Source: Bacteroidota bacterium (GTDB taxonomy: Bacteria; Bacteroidota; Bacteroidia; Bacteroidales; FEN-979). Taken from it: DNA of 64,000 nt. The translations under genes were made by a program, and so were the position numbers. A model generated the notes under the pieces. The model worked only from the letters and a program-made list of their open reading frames with translations, was not told the origin of the DNA and ran no database searches. The first letter of the stretch is position 1. Each line of letters opens with the position of its first letter. The stretch lies in contig JAPLDF010000071.1 of the NCBI GenBank assembly GCA_026391835.1, forward strand, positions 1 to 64,000, written 5' to 3'. Shown here piece by piece: positions 36,651 to 44,663 of this stretch.

Positions 36651-38014
36651 TACCGGGAAATCTTCATAACCTGCAGTTCGCGCGGGTTCTTCCACATCCC
36701 CCGGGTAAAATCGGGAAATTTCAATGTCTTGTTTCCTTTGGCAATGGATTGCTCACTCAGCACCCTTACTGCACTCATGACAACTGCGTCATACACATCC
36801 ATATCGGGCTCCAGTCCTTTCAGCAGGGCATTCACAAGGCGATAATCCTCTATGTAATCCATCCCGCCGTGGCCGGCTCCCATGCTGGCGGTTTCCAGTT
36901 CCTCCCAGATCGGGTGCTGGTACTTTTTCAGGTAATCATTCACCGGCTCCCACTGGTCGTCGGTTTTGCTGACGCCCTCAATGTAAATTTTCGGCTCGGG
37001 GTATTTGCGTACAATCCCTTTTGTTCCCTGGATCAGGATGTTCCGGCTGTAGGGACGAGGCAGGCTGGTATCGTGCGTCACAACAATGGTCTCCCCGTTC
37101 ATGGTCTTTATCACCGTGGTAACCACATCGCTCAGGACAAAAGTTTCACGGGCCTGCGGACTATCCGGGCCGAATTTCGCAACGGCATATTCGTGAAGGC
37201 CCCTTGTTTTGGAGCCAAATGACGTTATCGTATCGAAATAGTTCCCGCGGTTGATATCGAGGCACTGCATGACAGGCCCCAGCCCGTGGGTGGGATAAAG
37301 GTCCCCGTTGTGGTGCCATGAGAAATCGCGCCGCCATACCCCTTCACCTTCCATATCGTGTTTTACTTCGCGGAGATCGTGCAGGTAGCCGCATTCGGCA
37401 TGTACCATCTCACCGAACAACCCTTTTTTCACCATGTTGAGGATCATCATCTCCACCTTGTCGTAGTTGCAGTTCTCCATCATGATGCAATACTTCCCTG
37501 TCTTCCCTGAGGTTTCAACCAAATCCCAGCACTCGTCCACCGAAAGGGCTGCAGGAACTTCGGTAGCAACATGCTTCCCATTGTTCATCGCAGCCAGGCA
37601 AATGGGCACATGCCATTGCCAGGGCGTTGCAGTATAAACAAGGTCGATGTCACTCCGTAAGCACAGATTCTTCCAGTCAAATTCATCTTTCGAATAACCT
37701 TCAGGCCGTTTGAACCCGGCCTTTTCAATCATATCCTGGGCACGAGTGACCCTGCCCGGAACAATGTCACACACTGCTACGATCTCGGCCCCTTCCACTT
37801 TTAAAAGATTTTCGACATGCGATGTTCCCTGGAGGCCGACACCGACATAACCTATACGGACTTTTTGCATCGGAGTGCCGATGGGAGCAGGCTGATAAGG
37901 GCTGCTCACCCGTTCAGGCTGAATGGATGCCAGCAGGTTGTCGCTCATGGCAAGCCCGACACCTGTAGCTGCTACTGTTTTGATGAAATCCCGGCGGTTC
38001 AGTTGCTTTTTCAT
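36650..38014 (-). CDS. GH109-type oxidoreductase-fold glycosidase, Tat-exported
   Basis: From the ATG at 38014 the product is 454 residues (the frame is open to 38041). The N-terminus KKQLNRRDFIKTVAATG is a twin-arginine signal, expected for a protein that folds around NAD in the cytosol before export. The Rossmann motif GYVGVGLQG follows. The segments ENCNYDKVEMMILNMVKKG, GYLHDLR, LYPTHGLGPV, LDINRGN, THDTSLPRPYS and GAGHGGMDY match the GH109 family (alpha-N-acetylgalactosaminidases using a tightly bound NAD). It probably removes N-acetylgalactosamine or a related sugar in the periplasm. It stands as a single gene, with a terminator of the neighbouring gene 47 bp upstream. Confidence 0.88.
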   Translation of the reverse strand: MKKQLNRRDFIKTVAATGVGLAMSDNLLASIQPERVSSPYQPAPIGTPMQKVRIGYVGVGLQGTSHVENLLKVEGAEIVAVCDIVPGRVTRAQDMIEKAGFKRPEGYSKDEFDWKNLCLRSDIDLVYTATPWQWHVPICLAAMNNGKHVATEVPAALSVDECWDLVETSGKTGKYCIMMENCNYDKVEMMILNMVKKGLFGEMVHAECGYLHDLREVKHDMEGEGVWRRDFSWHHNGDLYPTHGLGPVMQCLDINRGNYFDTITSFGSKTRGLHEYAVAKFGPDSPQARETFVLSDVVTTVIKTMNGETIVVTHDTSLPRPYSRNILIQGTKGIVRKYPEPKIYIEGVSKTDDQWEPVNDYLKKYQHPIWEELETASMGAGHGGMDYIEDYRLVNALLKGLEPDMDVYDAVVMSAVRVLSEQSIAKGNKTLKFPDFTRGMWKNPRELQVMKISR

Positions 38015-38060
38015 GGAGGTTATCTGAATAATTTTTGTCAAAGTTAGCCAAATCCAATAA

Positions 38061-38099
38061 AAAAGAGGCAGTCATGCAAAAAACGACTGCCTCTTTTTA
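38061..38099 (-). terminator. Rho-independent terminator of the cytochrome c gene
   Basis: AAAAAGAGGCAGTC and GACTGCCTCTTTTT are perfect 14-bp arms around an 11-base loop. It lies 16 bp past the cytochrome c stop and has T runs on both sides, so it could work in both directions. Confidence 0.92.
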
Positions 38100-38114
38100 C
38101 CAGAAGTTTAAACG

Positions 38115-38594
38115 CTATTTTTTTCTCGGCTTTATCTCAACACCCTGAACTTCAGCAAGGGTGACAAATCCGTCCTTATTGCCCAGGTTATTCAGAACAT
38201 AGTTGATAACCGCAACTGCGTCTTCCTTGGTATCCACCTGGGGAACCATCTCCTGGGTATATACTTTCCCGTTGACGGTCATGTCAAGTTTTGAACCATT
38301 CAGTGTTTGCGCAACAGCCCGTACTTTGTCGGCAAGGAGGTAATCGGCCTTCGACAACGGGGGGAATACGTTTTCGATGCCAAGACCGGTTGCCTGGTGG
38401 CATACAACGCATTTGGTTTTAAAAATCTCTTCGCCGCGCGGCATCATGGCCTGCACATCGGCGGGCAGATCAGCATAGGGGCCTGTTGCCTTCACGGCAG
38501 TTTGTTCACCTGCAGACTGGCTGCCTCCACCACAGGAGGTCATAAAAAGGGTGATTGCAAAGAGGGAAATCAGGATCAGGGAAATTTTTCGCAT
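38115..38594 (-). CDS. c-type cytochrome lipoprotein
   Basis: This 159-residue protein has a lipoprotein signal ending FMTSC (Cys21), a low-complexity Gly/Ser stretch, and then one class I cytochrome c domain. The haem-binding motif is CVVCH (Cys62, Cys65, His66), and the distal Met is probably in TQEMVPQ. It is likely an outer-leaflet or periplasm-facing electron carrier, plausibly a donor to the cbb3 oxidase encoded just upstream. It is separated from that operon by the 8-bp repeat array and followed by a strong terminator. Confidence 0.9.
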   Translation of the reverse strand: MRKISLILISLFAITLFMTSCGGGSQSAGEQTAVKATGPYADLPADVQAMMPRGEEIFKTKCVVCHQATGLGIENVFPPLSKADYLLADKVRAVAQTLNGSKLDMTVNGKVYTQEMVPQVDTKEDAVAVINYVLNNLGNKDGFVTLAEVQGVEIKPRKK

Positions 38595-38631
38595 ATTGTT
38601 TGGTTTTAGATGGTGTTATTAAATTTATGAC

Positions 38632-38767
38632 AGGTTAACGGGTAAACAGGTAAACGGGTAAACGGGTAAACGGGTAAACAGGTAAACGGGTAAACAGGTA
38701 AACGGGTAAACGGGTAAACGGGTAAACAGGTAAACGGGTAAACAGGTAAACAGGTGAATGGGTAAAA
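38632..38767. repeat. Octamer tandem repeat, 17 units of RGGTAAAC
   Basis: Seventeen contiguous 8-bp units run from 38632 to 38767. Fourteen are exactly GGGTAAAC or AGGTAAAC; the first unit and the last two are slightly altered. The two forms are intermixed without a simple order. The array fills most of the 216-bp spacer between the SafE-like gene and the cytochrome c gene. It has no spacer-like unique sequence, so it is not CRISPR. Confidence 0.95.
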
Positions 38768-38810
38768 TTGTTATTTTGTTGGTGCAAAATTATTCAAATT
38801 TTCGGGATTT

Positions 38811-39530
38811 TCAATGGCAGCATTTGGGTTTTTGCAGTTGTTCGGTGTTATGTTTTGACGATTGTTCCATTTTTGGGCTGATGTAAGGGATTCCAAGGTT
38901 CATACCCCGCAGGACAAACAACACGCCGATCATGATGATGAGAAACGGTATCAGTTTTTGTGCATTCCTGCGGAAGGTCATGGTGACGACATTCCCCAGA
39001 AGCGAAAGCGCAAGAAGGGCGGGTATAGTTCCCAGCCCGAAAGCCATCATGTAAAGCGCGCCATTGAGCGGACTGGTCGAAACCAAAGCCCCCGCAAGAG
39101 CGATGTATACCAATCCGCATGGAAGCAAACCGTTCAGCAACCCGATGACCAGGGTGGACAAATAGGTGCGAAAACCAAAAAACCGGCCAAAATATTTTTT
39201 GAACCCCGAGAAGAGATGATCCAGCCCGCCGGTTATCTTTCTTCCGTGAAAGAGGATGGGAAACCCCACACTCAATATCATCAGCGTGCCCACCCCGATG
39301 GAAACCCATTGCTGTATTCCCCAGATGTGGATCCCAAACCCCAGCATGCCAAAGACCAGGCCGAGGATGATGTAGGTTGTAACCCGACCGAGGTTGTACA
39401 ATACACCACTTAGAACCTTTGTATTCAGGGAATTTTCCTTTAATGGCAACGAAAGCGCGATCGGCCCGCACATGCCCATGCAGTGAAAACTGCCAAGTAA
39501 CCCAATAATCAACGGCTGCCAGAAATCCAT
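38811..39530 (-). CDS. SafE/TauE-like membrane protein of the cbb3 cluster
   Basis: From the ATG at 39530 the product is 239 residues; it follows the ccoH stop by one base. It has about six transmembrane helices. The first contains the HCMGMCG motif (Cys-x3-Cys after His), which marks the sub-branch of TauE/SafE proteins found beside cbb3 oxidase genes and suggests metal or thiol handling rather than sulfite export. A second motif, NGLLPCGLVYIALAGA, is also conserved in this branch. A role in copper supply or oxidase assembly is inferred from position. The C-terminus ends Lys-Cys-Cys-His. Confidence 0.85.
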   Translation of the reverse strand: MDFWQPLIIGLLGSFHCMGMCGPIALSLPLKENSLNTKVLSGVLYNLGRVTTYIILGLVFGMLGFGIHIWGIQQWVSIGVGTLMILSVGFPILFHGRKITGGLDHLFSGFKKYFGRFFGFRTYLSTLVIGLLNGLLPCGLVYIALAGALVSTSPLNGALYMMAFGLGTIPALLALSLLGNVVTMTFRRNAQKLIPFLIIMIGVLFVLRGMNLGIPYISPKMEQSSKHNTEQLQKPKCCH

Positions 39531-39531
39531 C

Positions 39532-39975
39532 TCAGGGAATAAAAATATCACGTTCCACGTAGTAATCCTTTCCGCCGGATGTCCAGTCAACCTTTACCAC
39601 ATAACGGCCCTTGGAGAGCCTTGTCATTGGAATAAGCTGGATTAAGGATGTATCCACGGCGACGGGCAAAATTACATCAAGGTTTTCATCCGATGGCCGG
39701 TAGATATGGATTGACCCTTTGAGCGTTTTCCCGCGAAAATCAGAGGGAAATTGCAAAGCCAGGTTCGATTTTCCGGGCATGACCTGAAGTTGTGCTGCGA
39801 GGGCGTTCGCATTGCGCATTTTGTTCAGTTTTTCTTCATGACGGAGTTCCTTTGGGTAATAATCCTCCTCTGTCAGGTTGAATTTCTGATGCTGGGCATA
39901 GATGATAAATGCAACGCACGCCCCCAGAAACAGCACAATGACGATAAAAATACCGGTTCCCCAGTTCCACTTCAT
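39532..39975 (-). CDS. ccoH: CcoH/FixH-family cbb3 oxidase assembly protein
   Basis: This 147-residue protein has one N-terminal transmembrane helix (GTGIFIVIVLFLGACVAFIIY) and a periplasmic beta-rich domain. It has the FixH layout, including the early YYPKELRHEEKLNKM segment. CcoH stabilises cbb3 oxidase assembly intermediates. It lies between ccoG (6-bp gap) and the SafE-like gene (1-bp gap), which strongly supports the assignment. Confidence 0.88.
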   Translation of the reverse strand: MKWNWGTGIFIVIVLFLGACVAFIIYAQHQKFNLTEEDYYPKELRHEEKLNKMRNANALAAQLQVMPGKSNLALQFPSDFRGKTLKGSIHIYRPSDENLDVILPVAVDTSLIQLIPMTRLSKGRYVVKVDWTSGGKDYYVERDIFIP

Positions 39976-39981
39976 GTTTCG

Positions 39982-41388
39982 CTATTTATCAGGACCAACA
40001 AAAGTAGCCCGGGTTTGATCAAGTTTTTTTCCACCGGAGAAGACGCCGATGTCAACTTCGGTTTTATTGCTTTTAATTTTGTTGCGGTCCATCACCAGGA
40101 AGAATACCACTTCACCCAGCGATTGTTTTGCAATCACAGGCGCATCGCCGATAATCTTCACCTCACCAAGGCCAGAAAGGTCGCGGATCTCCAGCTTCAG
40201 ATCGCGGGCAGTTTTATTCACAACCTTCACACTGTAAAGGTTGCTGATCTTCCCGCCCTCCTGTTCCTGGAACAACATGCCCGGCGACCGGAGAACGGTC
40301 GCTTCAACAGGGTTGCGTGAGATCAGGAAATAGGTGAGTGCGACAAGCAGTGCGGCCAGTACCAAGGTATAGGCGCCCGAACGAACCGTATAATGCCACG
40401 GTTTTTTGTCGGCAATCATCTTTTCGGATGCATACCGTATGAGGCCTGGCTTGAACCCCGCCCTGACCATTACCTGGTCGCAGGCATCGATGCAACAGGC
40501 ACAGTTGATGCATTCCAGTTGTGTACCGTTGCGGATGTCAATTCCAGTAGGACAAACCGATACACACTGGTGGCAATCGATGCAGTCGCCTTTTCTGGCT
40601 TCGCCCCGGTTTTCACCCTTCCTCAGCGCACCACGCTCCTCGCCCCTGTTGTAATCATAAGAAATGACGATGGTTTCGCGGTCGAGCAATACGCCCTGCA
40701 GCCGTCCGTAAGGGCAGACAATGGTGCATACCTGTTCGCGGAACCATGAGAAGATGAAGTAGAAGATAAATGAAAATATGGCCATGCCGGCCAACCCTGC
40801 AACGTGATTTGCAGGGCTTTCGGTAACCATCTTCAACCATGCGTCCGATCCCATGATGTACATCAGGAAATAGTTGCTGATGATGAAGGAGATGAGGTAA
40901 AACACGCCGTGTTTCAGCGTCCTGCGGAAGATCTTGTTCGCACTCCAGGGTGCTGCATCAAGTTCTTTCTGCTGATGGGTATCTCCGTCGATCCAGTATT
41001 CGATCCGGCGGAAAATCACCTCCATGAATATTGTCTGGGGGCAGGCCCATCCGCACCAGATCCGGCCATAGGTTACCGTAAAAAGGATGATGAAAACCAT
41101 CATGGCGATCATCCCGATGAAAAAGAGGTTGAAATCCTGGGGCCAGAACTGAACACCGAAGATCACAAATGTCCGGTGAAGGAAATCAAACAACAGCAGC
41201 TGCTGCCCGTTGATTTTGATAAAAGGGGCCGAAAAAAAGAATACCAGCAGCAAAATGCCGGTGATATTCCTTGCATTCGTCAGCAGCCCTTTTGGCTTTT
41301 TTGCAAAAACCCATAGTCGTTTGCCGCTTTCATCGATGGTGTAGAGCCTGTCGCGAAAGCTGCCTGAATCATCTTCCTGTTTTTGCAT
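39982..41388 (-). CDS. ccoG: Cytochrome c oxidase accessory protein CcoG (FixG/RdxA)
   Basis: This 468-residue membrane iron-sulfur protein has transmembrane helices with the CcoG motif GRIWCGWACPQTIFMEVIF. A cytoplasmic ferredoxin domain has two cysteine clusters (CIDCHQCVSVCP and CINCACCIDACD). A C-terminal helix and Ig-like periplasmic domain end the protein. CcoG reduces copper for delivery to the cbb3 active site. The stop-to-start distance to ccoP is one base, indicating translational coupling. Confidence 0.94.
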   Translation of the reverse strand: MQKQEDDSGSFRDRLYTIDESGKRLWVFAKKPKGLLTNARNITGILLLVFFFSAPFIKINGQQLLLFDFLHRTFVIFGVQFWPQDFNLFFIGMIAMMVFIILFTVTYGRIWCGWACPQTIFMEVIFRRIEYWIDGDTHQQKELDAAPWSANKIFRRTLKHGVFYLISFIISNYFLMYIMGSDAWLKMVTESPANHVAGLAGMAIFSFIFYFIFSWFREQVCTIVCPYGRLQGVLLDRETIVISYDYNRGEERGALRKGENRGEARKGDCIDCHQCVSVCPTGIDIRNGTQLECINCACCIDACDQVMVRAGFKPGLIRYASEKMIADKKPWHYTVRSGAYTLVLAALLVALTYFLISRNPVEATVLRSPGMLFQEQEGGKISNLYSVKVVNKTARDLKLEIRDLSGLGEVKIIGDAPVIAKQSLGEVVFFLVMDRNKIKSNKTEVDIGVFSGGKKLDQTRATFVGPDK

Positions 41389-41389
41389 A

Positions 41390-41977
41390 TCACTTACAAG
41401 GCTCGCCCTGCGGTGGTTTTGGATTTGGTGGCGTGGTACCCTTCAGGGTCATGACAAAACTGGCAACCTTCTTGATCTGGTCTTCAGAAAGCTGGGCTTT
41501 CCAGGAGATCATCCCCTTTTCGGGCGCACCAACCACGATGATGTTTACGACGTCACCATAAGTGCATCCATGAATTGAAAAATTGTCAGTGAGATTCGGA
41601 CCAACCAGTCCCTGGCCGCCTTCGAGATGGCAGATTTTGCATTGTTTCACCCAGATCTCCCTGCCTGCATCGAGGCTGGGTTTATCCGTCAGGGCAACCA
41701 GGTTGGCGGTAACGATCGGCGCTGACTGGCCCGGACCAACAACCCCTGCAGCAGCCATCTCGTTCTTCCATTCCTCCTGCTGGTAAGGCGCCACCTTTAT
41801 CACATCGAAAACAAAGATGTAAACCACCGACCATACGATGGTGATGATAAACAGCCATACCCACCACTTTGGAAGGTTGTTGTCCAATTCCCTGATGTTA
41901 TCATATTCGTGACCCGACAACAGCTTATCACCGGTCAGTTCATCTTTCTCAACAGTATTATGCTCGTTCATTGCCAT
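41390..41977 (-). CDS. ccoP: cbb3 oxidase subunit III, CcoP, single haem
   Basis: This 195-residue protein starts with the CcoP N-terminal domain. YDNIRELDNNLPKWW precedes one transmembrane helix and YQQEEWKNEMAAA. One cytochrome c domain follows with CKICH (Cys113, Cys116, His117); the axial Met is probably within KGMISW. Proteobacterial CcoP has two haem domains of this kind, so this is a mono-haem form. It passes electrons to CcoO or CcoN. ATG codons at 41977 and 41971 are both possible starts. Confidence 0.92.
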   Translation of the reverse strand: MAMNEHNTVEKDELTGDKLLSGHEYDNIRELDNNLPKWWVWLFIITIVWSVVYIFVFDVIKVAPYQQEEWKNEMAAAGVVGPGQSAPIVTANLVALTDKPSLDAGREIWVKQCKICHLEGGQGLVGPNLTDNFSIHGCTYGDVVNIIVVGAPEKGMISWKAQLSEDQIKKVASFVMTLKGTTPPNPKPPQGEPCK

Positions 41978-41988
41978 AGAAAATATTT

Positions 41989-42180
41989 TTAAATATCCTG
42001 AATTTCGTCTGATTCCTTAGAAAAATCGTCGAGGGGCATGCGGCTGAAATCCTCCACATCCTTCCGTTTCAGGGAGAAGGTGTGGAGAATCAGGAGGGCA
42101 AAGAAAACCACGAATATGATCATGGATATTAACCCGAAACTTTCAAAGCCCCCGATCGATTTAAATACATCACGCAGCAT
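41989..42180 (-). CDS. ccoQ: cbb3 oxidase small subunit CcoQ
   Basis: This 63-residue protein has one transmembrane helix (FGLISMIIFVVFFALLILHTF) followed by a charged cytoplasmic tail with KRKDVEDFSRMPLDD, the usual CcoQ pattern. It stabilises the oxidase complex. It sits between ccoNO (8-bp gap) and ccoP (11-bp gap) in the expected order. Confidence 0.85.
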   Translation of the reverse strand: MLRDVFKSIGGFESFGLISMIIFVVFFALLILHTFSLKRKDVEDFSRMPLDDFSKESDEIQDI

Positions 42181-42188
42181 GGCCGGAC

Positions 42189-44348
42189 TTATTTAGTGGT
42201 GACGGCTGCTGTTGGCATACCGGCTGCATGAACATCCTTGCCCAGCCTTTGCAGGTAGGCAATCATGGCGATGATCTCCTTGGTCGGTTCTACCTGGATG
42301 CCCTGGCTTTTCAGGTCATCGGCAATTCCCCTGGCCTGGATCATCAGGTCATCGTTGGCGATCTTGTCATATCCCTGCGGATAGGGAACACCAAGGAACT
42401 GCATCACGCGGATCTTCTTTGCCGTGGTTGATATATCCAGGTCATCGGTGATGAGCCACTTGTAAACCGGCATGATCGACTGTTCATTCAACCGCTGCGG
42501 GTTCAGCATATGGTTATAATGCCAGGAATTTGGCTTGTACTGGCGGCCGCTCACAACGCCTTCCCTCGAGAGATCAGGGCCGTTACGCTTGGAGCCCCAC
42601 TGGAACGGATGATCATACACATACTCCCCGGCTTTTGCATATTCACCGTAGCGTTCTGTTTCGGACCTGAACGGGCGGACCTGCTGCGAATGACAGGTAT
42701 AACAGCCTTCGCGCACATAGATGTCCCTGCCCTGCAATTCAAGCGGCGTGTATGGTTTTACACTCGCAATGGTGGGGATATTTGTTTTTACAAGGTATAA
42801 CGGAACAATTTCAATGAGTCCCCCGATGAGAATGGCAACCAGCGCCACCAGCATGAACTGGACCGGCCTGCGCTCAAGCCAGCGGTGCATGCCTTCGCCT
42901 GAACCACGTTTTCCTTCGGCCCTGACAAGTGCAGGGGCAGATGCGGCTTCCTCCGGTACGAATTTCCCGGCCCGGATGGTGAGAATGAGGTTATAGATGC
43001 CAAGCACGATGCCCACGATATATAAGCCTCCGCCGATGGCACGGGCAGCATACATGGGTTTCAGCTGGGTAACGGTTTCCAGGAAATTCGGATATTTCAG
43101 GAACCCGTCGGCTGTGAATTCTTTCCACATGGAAGCCTGGGTAATGGCGCCCCAATATAAAGGAACAGCGTAAAAGATGATGCCGAGTGTCCCGATCCAG
43201 AAATGCAGGTTTGCAATTTTCCTGGAATAGAGCTGTGTCTGGAACATCCTGGGAATCAAATAATAGAGTACGGCAAAGGTAAGAAAGCCATTCCATCCGA
43301 GGGCGCCGATATGGGCATGTCCCACAGTCCAGTCGGTAAAATGCGAGATGGCATTCACCGTTTTGGTCGACATCATCGGGCCTTCAAAGGTTGACATGCC
43401 ATAAGCTGTAACGGCAACAACCATGAATTTCAGCACAGGGTCCTCACGAACACGGTCCCAGGCGCCACGCAGGGTGAGCAGTCCGTTCACCATGCCGCCC
43501 CATGAAGGTGCAATCAACATCACGGAGAACACGACACCCAGCGACTGGGCCCATCCCGGCAATGCACTGTACAAAAGGTGATGCGGGCCCGCCCAGATAT
43601 ACAGGAATATCAGCGCCCAGAAGTGAACGATGGAGAGCCTGTAGGAATAGATCGGGCGATTGGCCGCTTTCGGGAGATAGTAATACATCAGGCCGAGAAA
43701 TGGCGTGGTGAGGAAAAAAGCAACAGCATTGTGGCCGTACCACCACTGGACCAGTGCATCCTGCACGCCGGCGTAGATCGGGTAACTTTTAAAAAGGTTT
43801 ACAGGTATTGCAAGGCTGTTGACAACATGCAATACCGTGATGGTTACGAAGGTGGCGATGTAAAACCAGATGGCCACATAGATGTGCTGCGTTCTGCGTT
43901 TAATGATCGTACCGATCATGTTGGCCCCAAAAACCAGCCAGATCACGGCTACAAGAAGATCAATCGGCCACTCCAGTTCAGCATACTCCTTGCCGGTCGT
44001 CATTCCGCCGGCAAATGACAGTGCTGCAAACACGATGATCAGCTGCCATCCCCAGAAGTTGATCTTGCTGAGAAGGTCGTTGAACATCCTTGCCTTACAG
44101 AGCCGCTGCAGGGAATAGTAGATCCCGGTGAACATCCCGTTGCCGACAAATGCGAAAATGACTGCATTTGTATGGATGGGCCGGATGCGGCCAAACGTGG
44201 TGTAAGGAATCCCGAACGTAAGTGCGGGCCAGATGAACTGCAAGGCCAGCAACAGTCCGACAACCATGCCGATCACACCCCAGAAGAGGGTTGCATAGGC
44301 AAAGTTTTTTACAATTTTGTTGTCATAGTAAAACGTCTGATTTTCCAT
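42189..44348 (-). CDS. ccoN: Fused cbb3 oxidase subunits I and II (CcoNO)
   Basis: This 719-residue fusion combines the catalytic subunit and the mono-haem subunit. Residues of about 1-475 form the haem-copper oxidase core with twelve helices, including HTNAVIF (low-spin haem ligand), VQWWYGHNAVAFF (copper-B ligand region), WAGPHHLLYSALP and VGHAHIGALGWNGF. After a linker and a further helix (about 490-515) comes the CcoO cytochrome c domain with CYTCH (Cys549, Cys552, His553) and QQVRPF. It reduces oxygen to water at high affinity and pumps protons. The fusion is known in Bacteroidota. Confidence 0.95.
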   Translation of the reverse strand: MENQTFYYDNKIVKNFAYATLFWGVIGMVVGLLLALQFIWPALTFGIPYTTFGRIRPIHTNAVIFAFVGNGMFTGIYYSLQRLCKARMFNDLLSKINFWGWQLIIVFAALSFAGGMTTGKEYAELEWPIDLLVAVIWLVFGANMIGTIIKRRTQHIYVAIWFYIATFVTITVLHVVNSLAIPVNLFKSYPIYAGVQDALVQWWYGHNAVAFFLTTPFLGLMYYYLPKAANRPIYSYRLSIVHFWALIFLYIWAGPHHLLYSALPGWAQSLGVVFSVMLIAPSWGGMVNGLLTLRGAWDRVREDPVLKFMVVAVTAYGMSTFEGPMMSTKTVNAISHFTDWTVGHAHIGALGWNGFLTFAVLYYLIPRMFQTQLYSRKIANLHFWIGTLGIIFYAVPLYWGAITQASMWKEFTADGFLKYPNFLETVTQLKPMYAARAIGGGLYIVGIVLGIYNLILTIRAGKFVPEEAASAPALVRAEGKRGSGEGMHRWLERRPVQFMLVALVAILIGGLIEIVPLYLVKTNIPTIASVKPYTPLELQGRDIYVREGCYTCHSQQVRPFRSETERYGEYAKAGEYVYDHPFQWGSKRNGPDLSREGVVSGRQYKPNSWHYNHMLNPQRLNEQSIMPVYKWLITDDLDISTTAKKIRVMQFLGVPYPQGYDKIANDDLMIQARGIADDLKSQGIQVEPTKEIIAMIAYLQRLGKDVHAAGMPTAAVTTK

Positions 44349-44351
44349 ATG

Positions 44352-44561
44352 TTATTGGTTTGGTGATTGTTCATTCATCAGCTTGACAGGCGCTGAGGGC
44401 GCCGCAGCCGGTTCGGCCGGTTTGTCATCATCAAAAAGAATTCTGACAGAAGAGCTGTAGGTATCATCATATTGACCGTTTCGCACCGACCAGAAAAATG
44501 CTGCCAGGAAACCACCGGCAAGCACCACACTAAAAGCTACGAGGACAAGTATAACGCTCAT
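44352..44561 (-). CDS. ccoS: cbb3 oxidase assembly protein CcoS
   Basis: This 69-residue protein has one N-terminal transmembrane helix followed by FFWSVRNGQYDDTYSSSVRILFDDD, the diagnostic CcoS sequence pattern. A short Ala/Pro-rich tail follows. CcoS is needed for cofactor insertion into CcoN. It lies 3 bp upstream of ccoNO and 102 bp after ccoI. Confidence 0.92.
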   Translation of the reverse strand: MSVILVLVAFSVVLAGGFLAAFFWSVRNGQYDDTYSSSVRILFDDDKPAEPAAAPSAPVKLMNEQSPNQ

Positions 44562-44663
44562 AAAAGTAATTATGGAACAAAATAAAGATTAAAGTATCTA
44601 ATTTCCAAAATACCTGTGTGAAAAATTAAACAAATGCAGATATTTATATTCAGTCTAAATCTG

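Noticed and set aside
38632-38767. Possible CRISPR-like array
   Set aside because: Units are 8 bp and contiguous, with no unique spacers and no cas genes.
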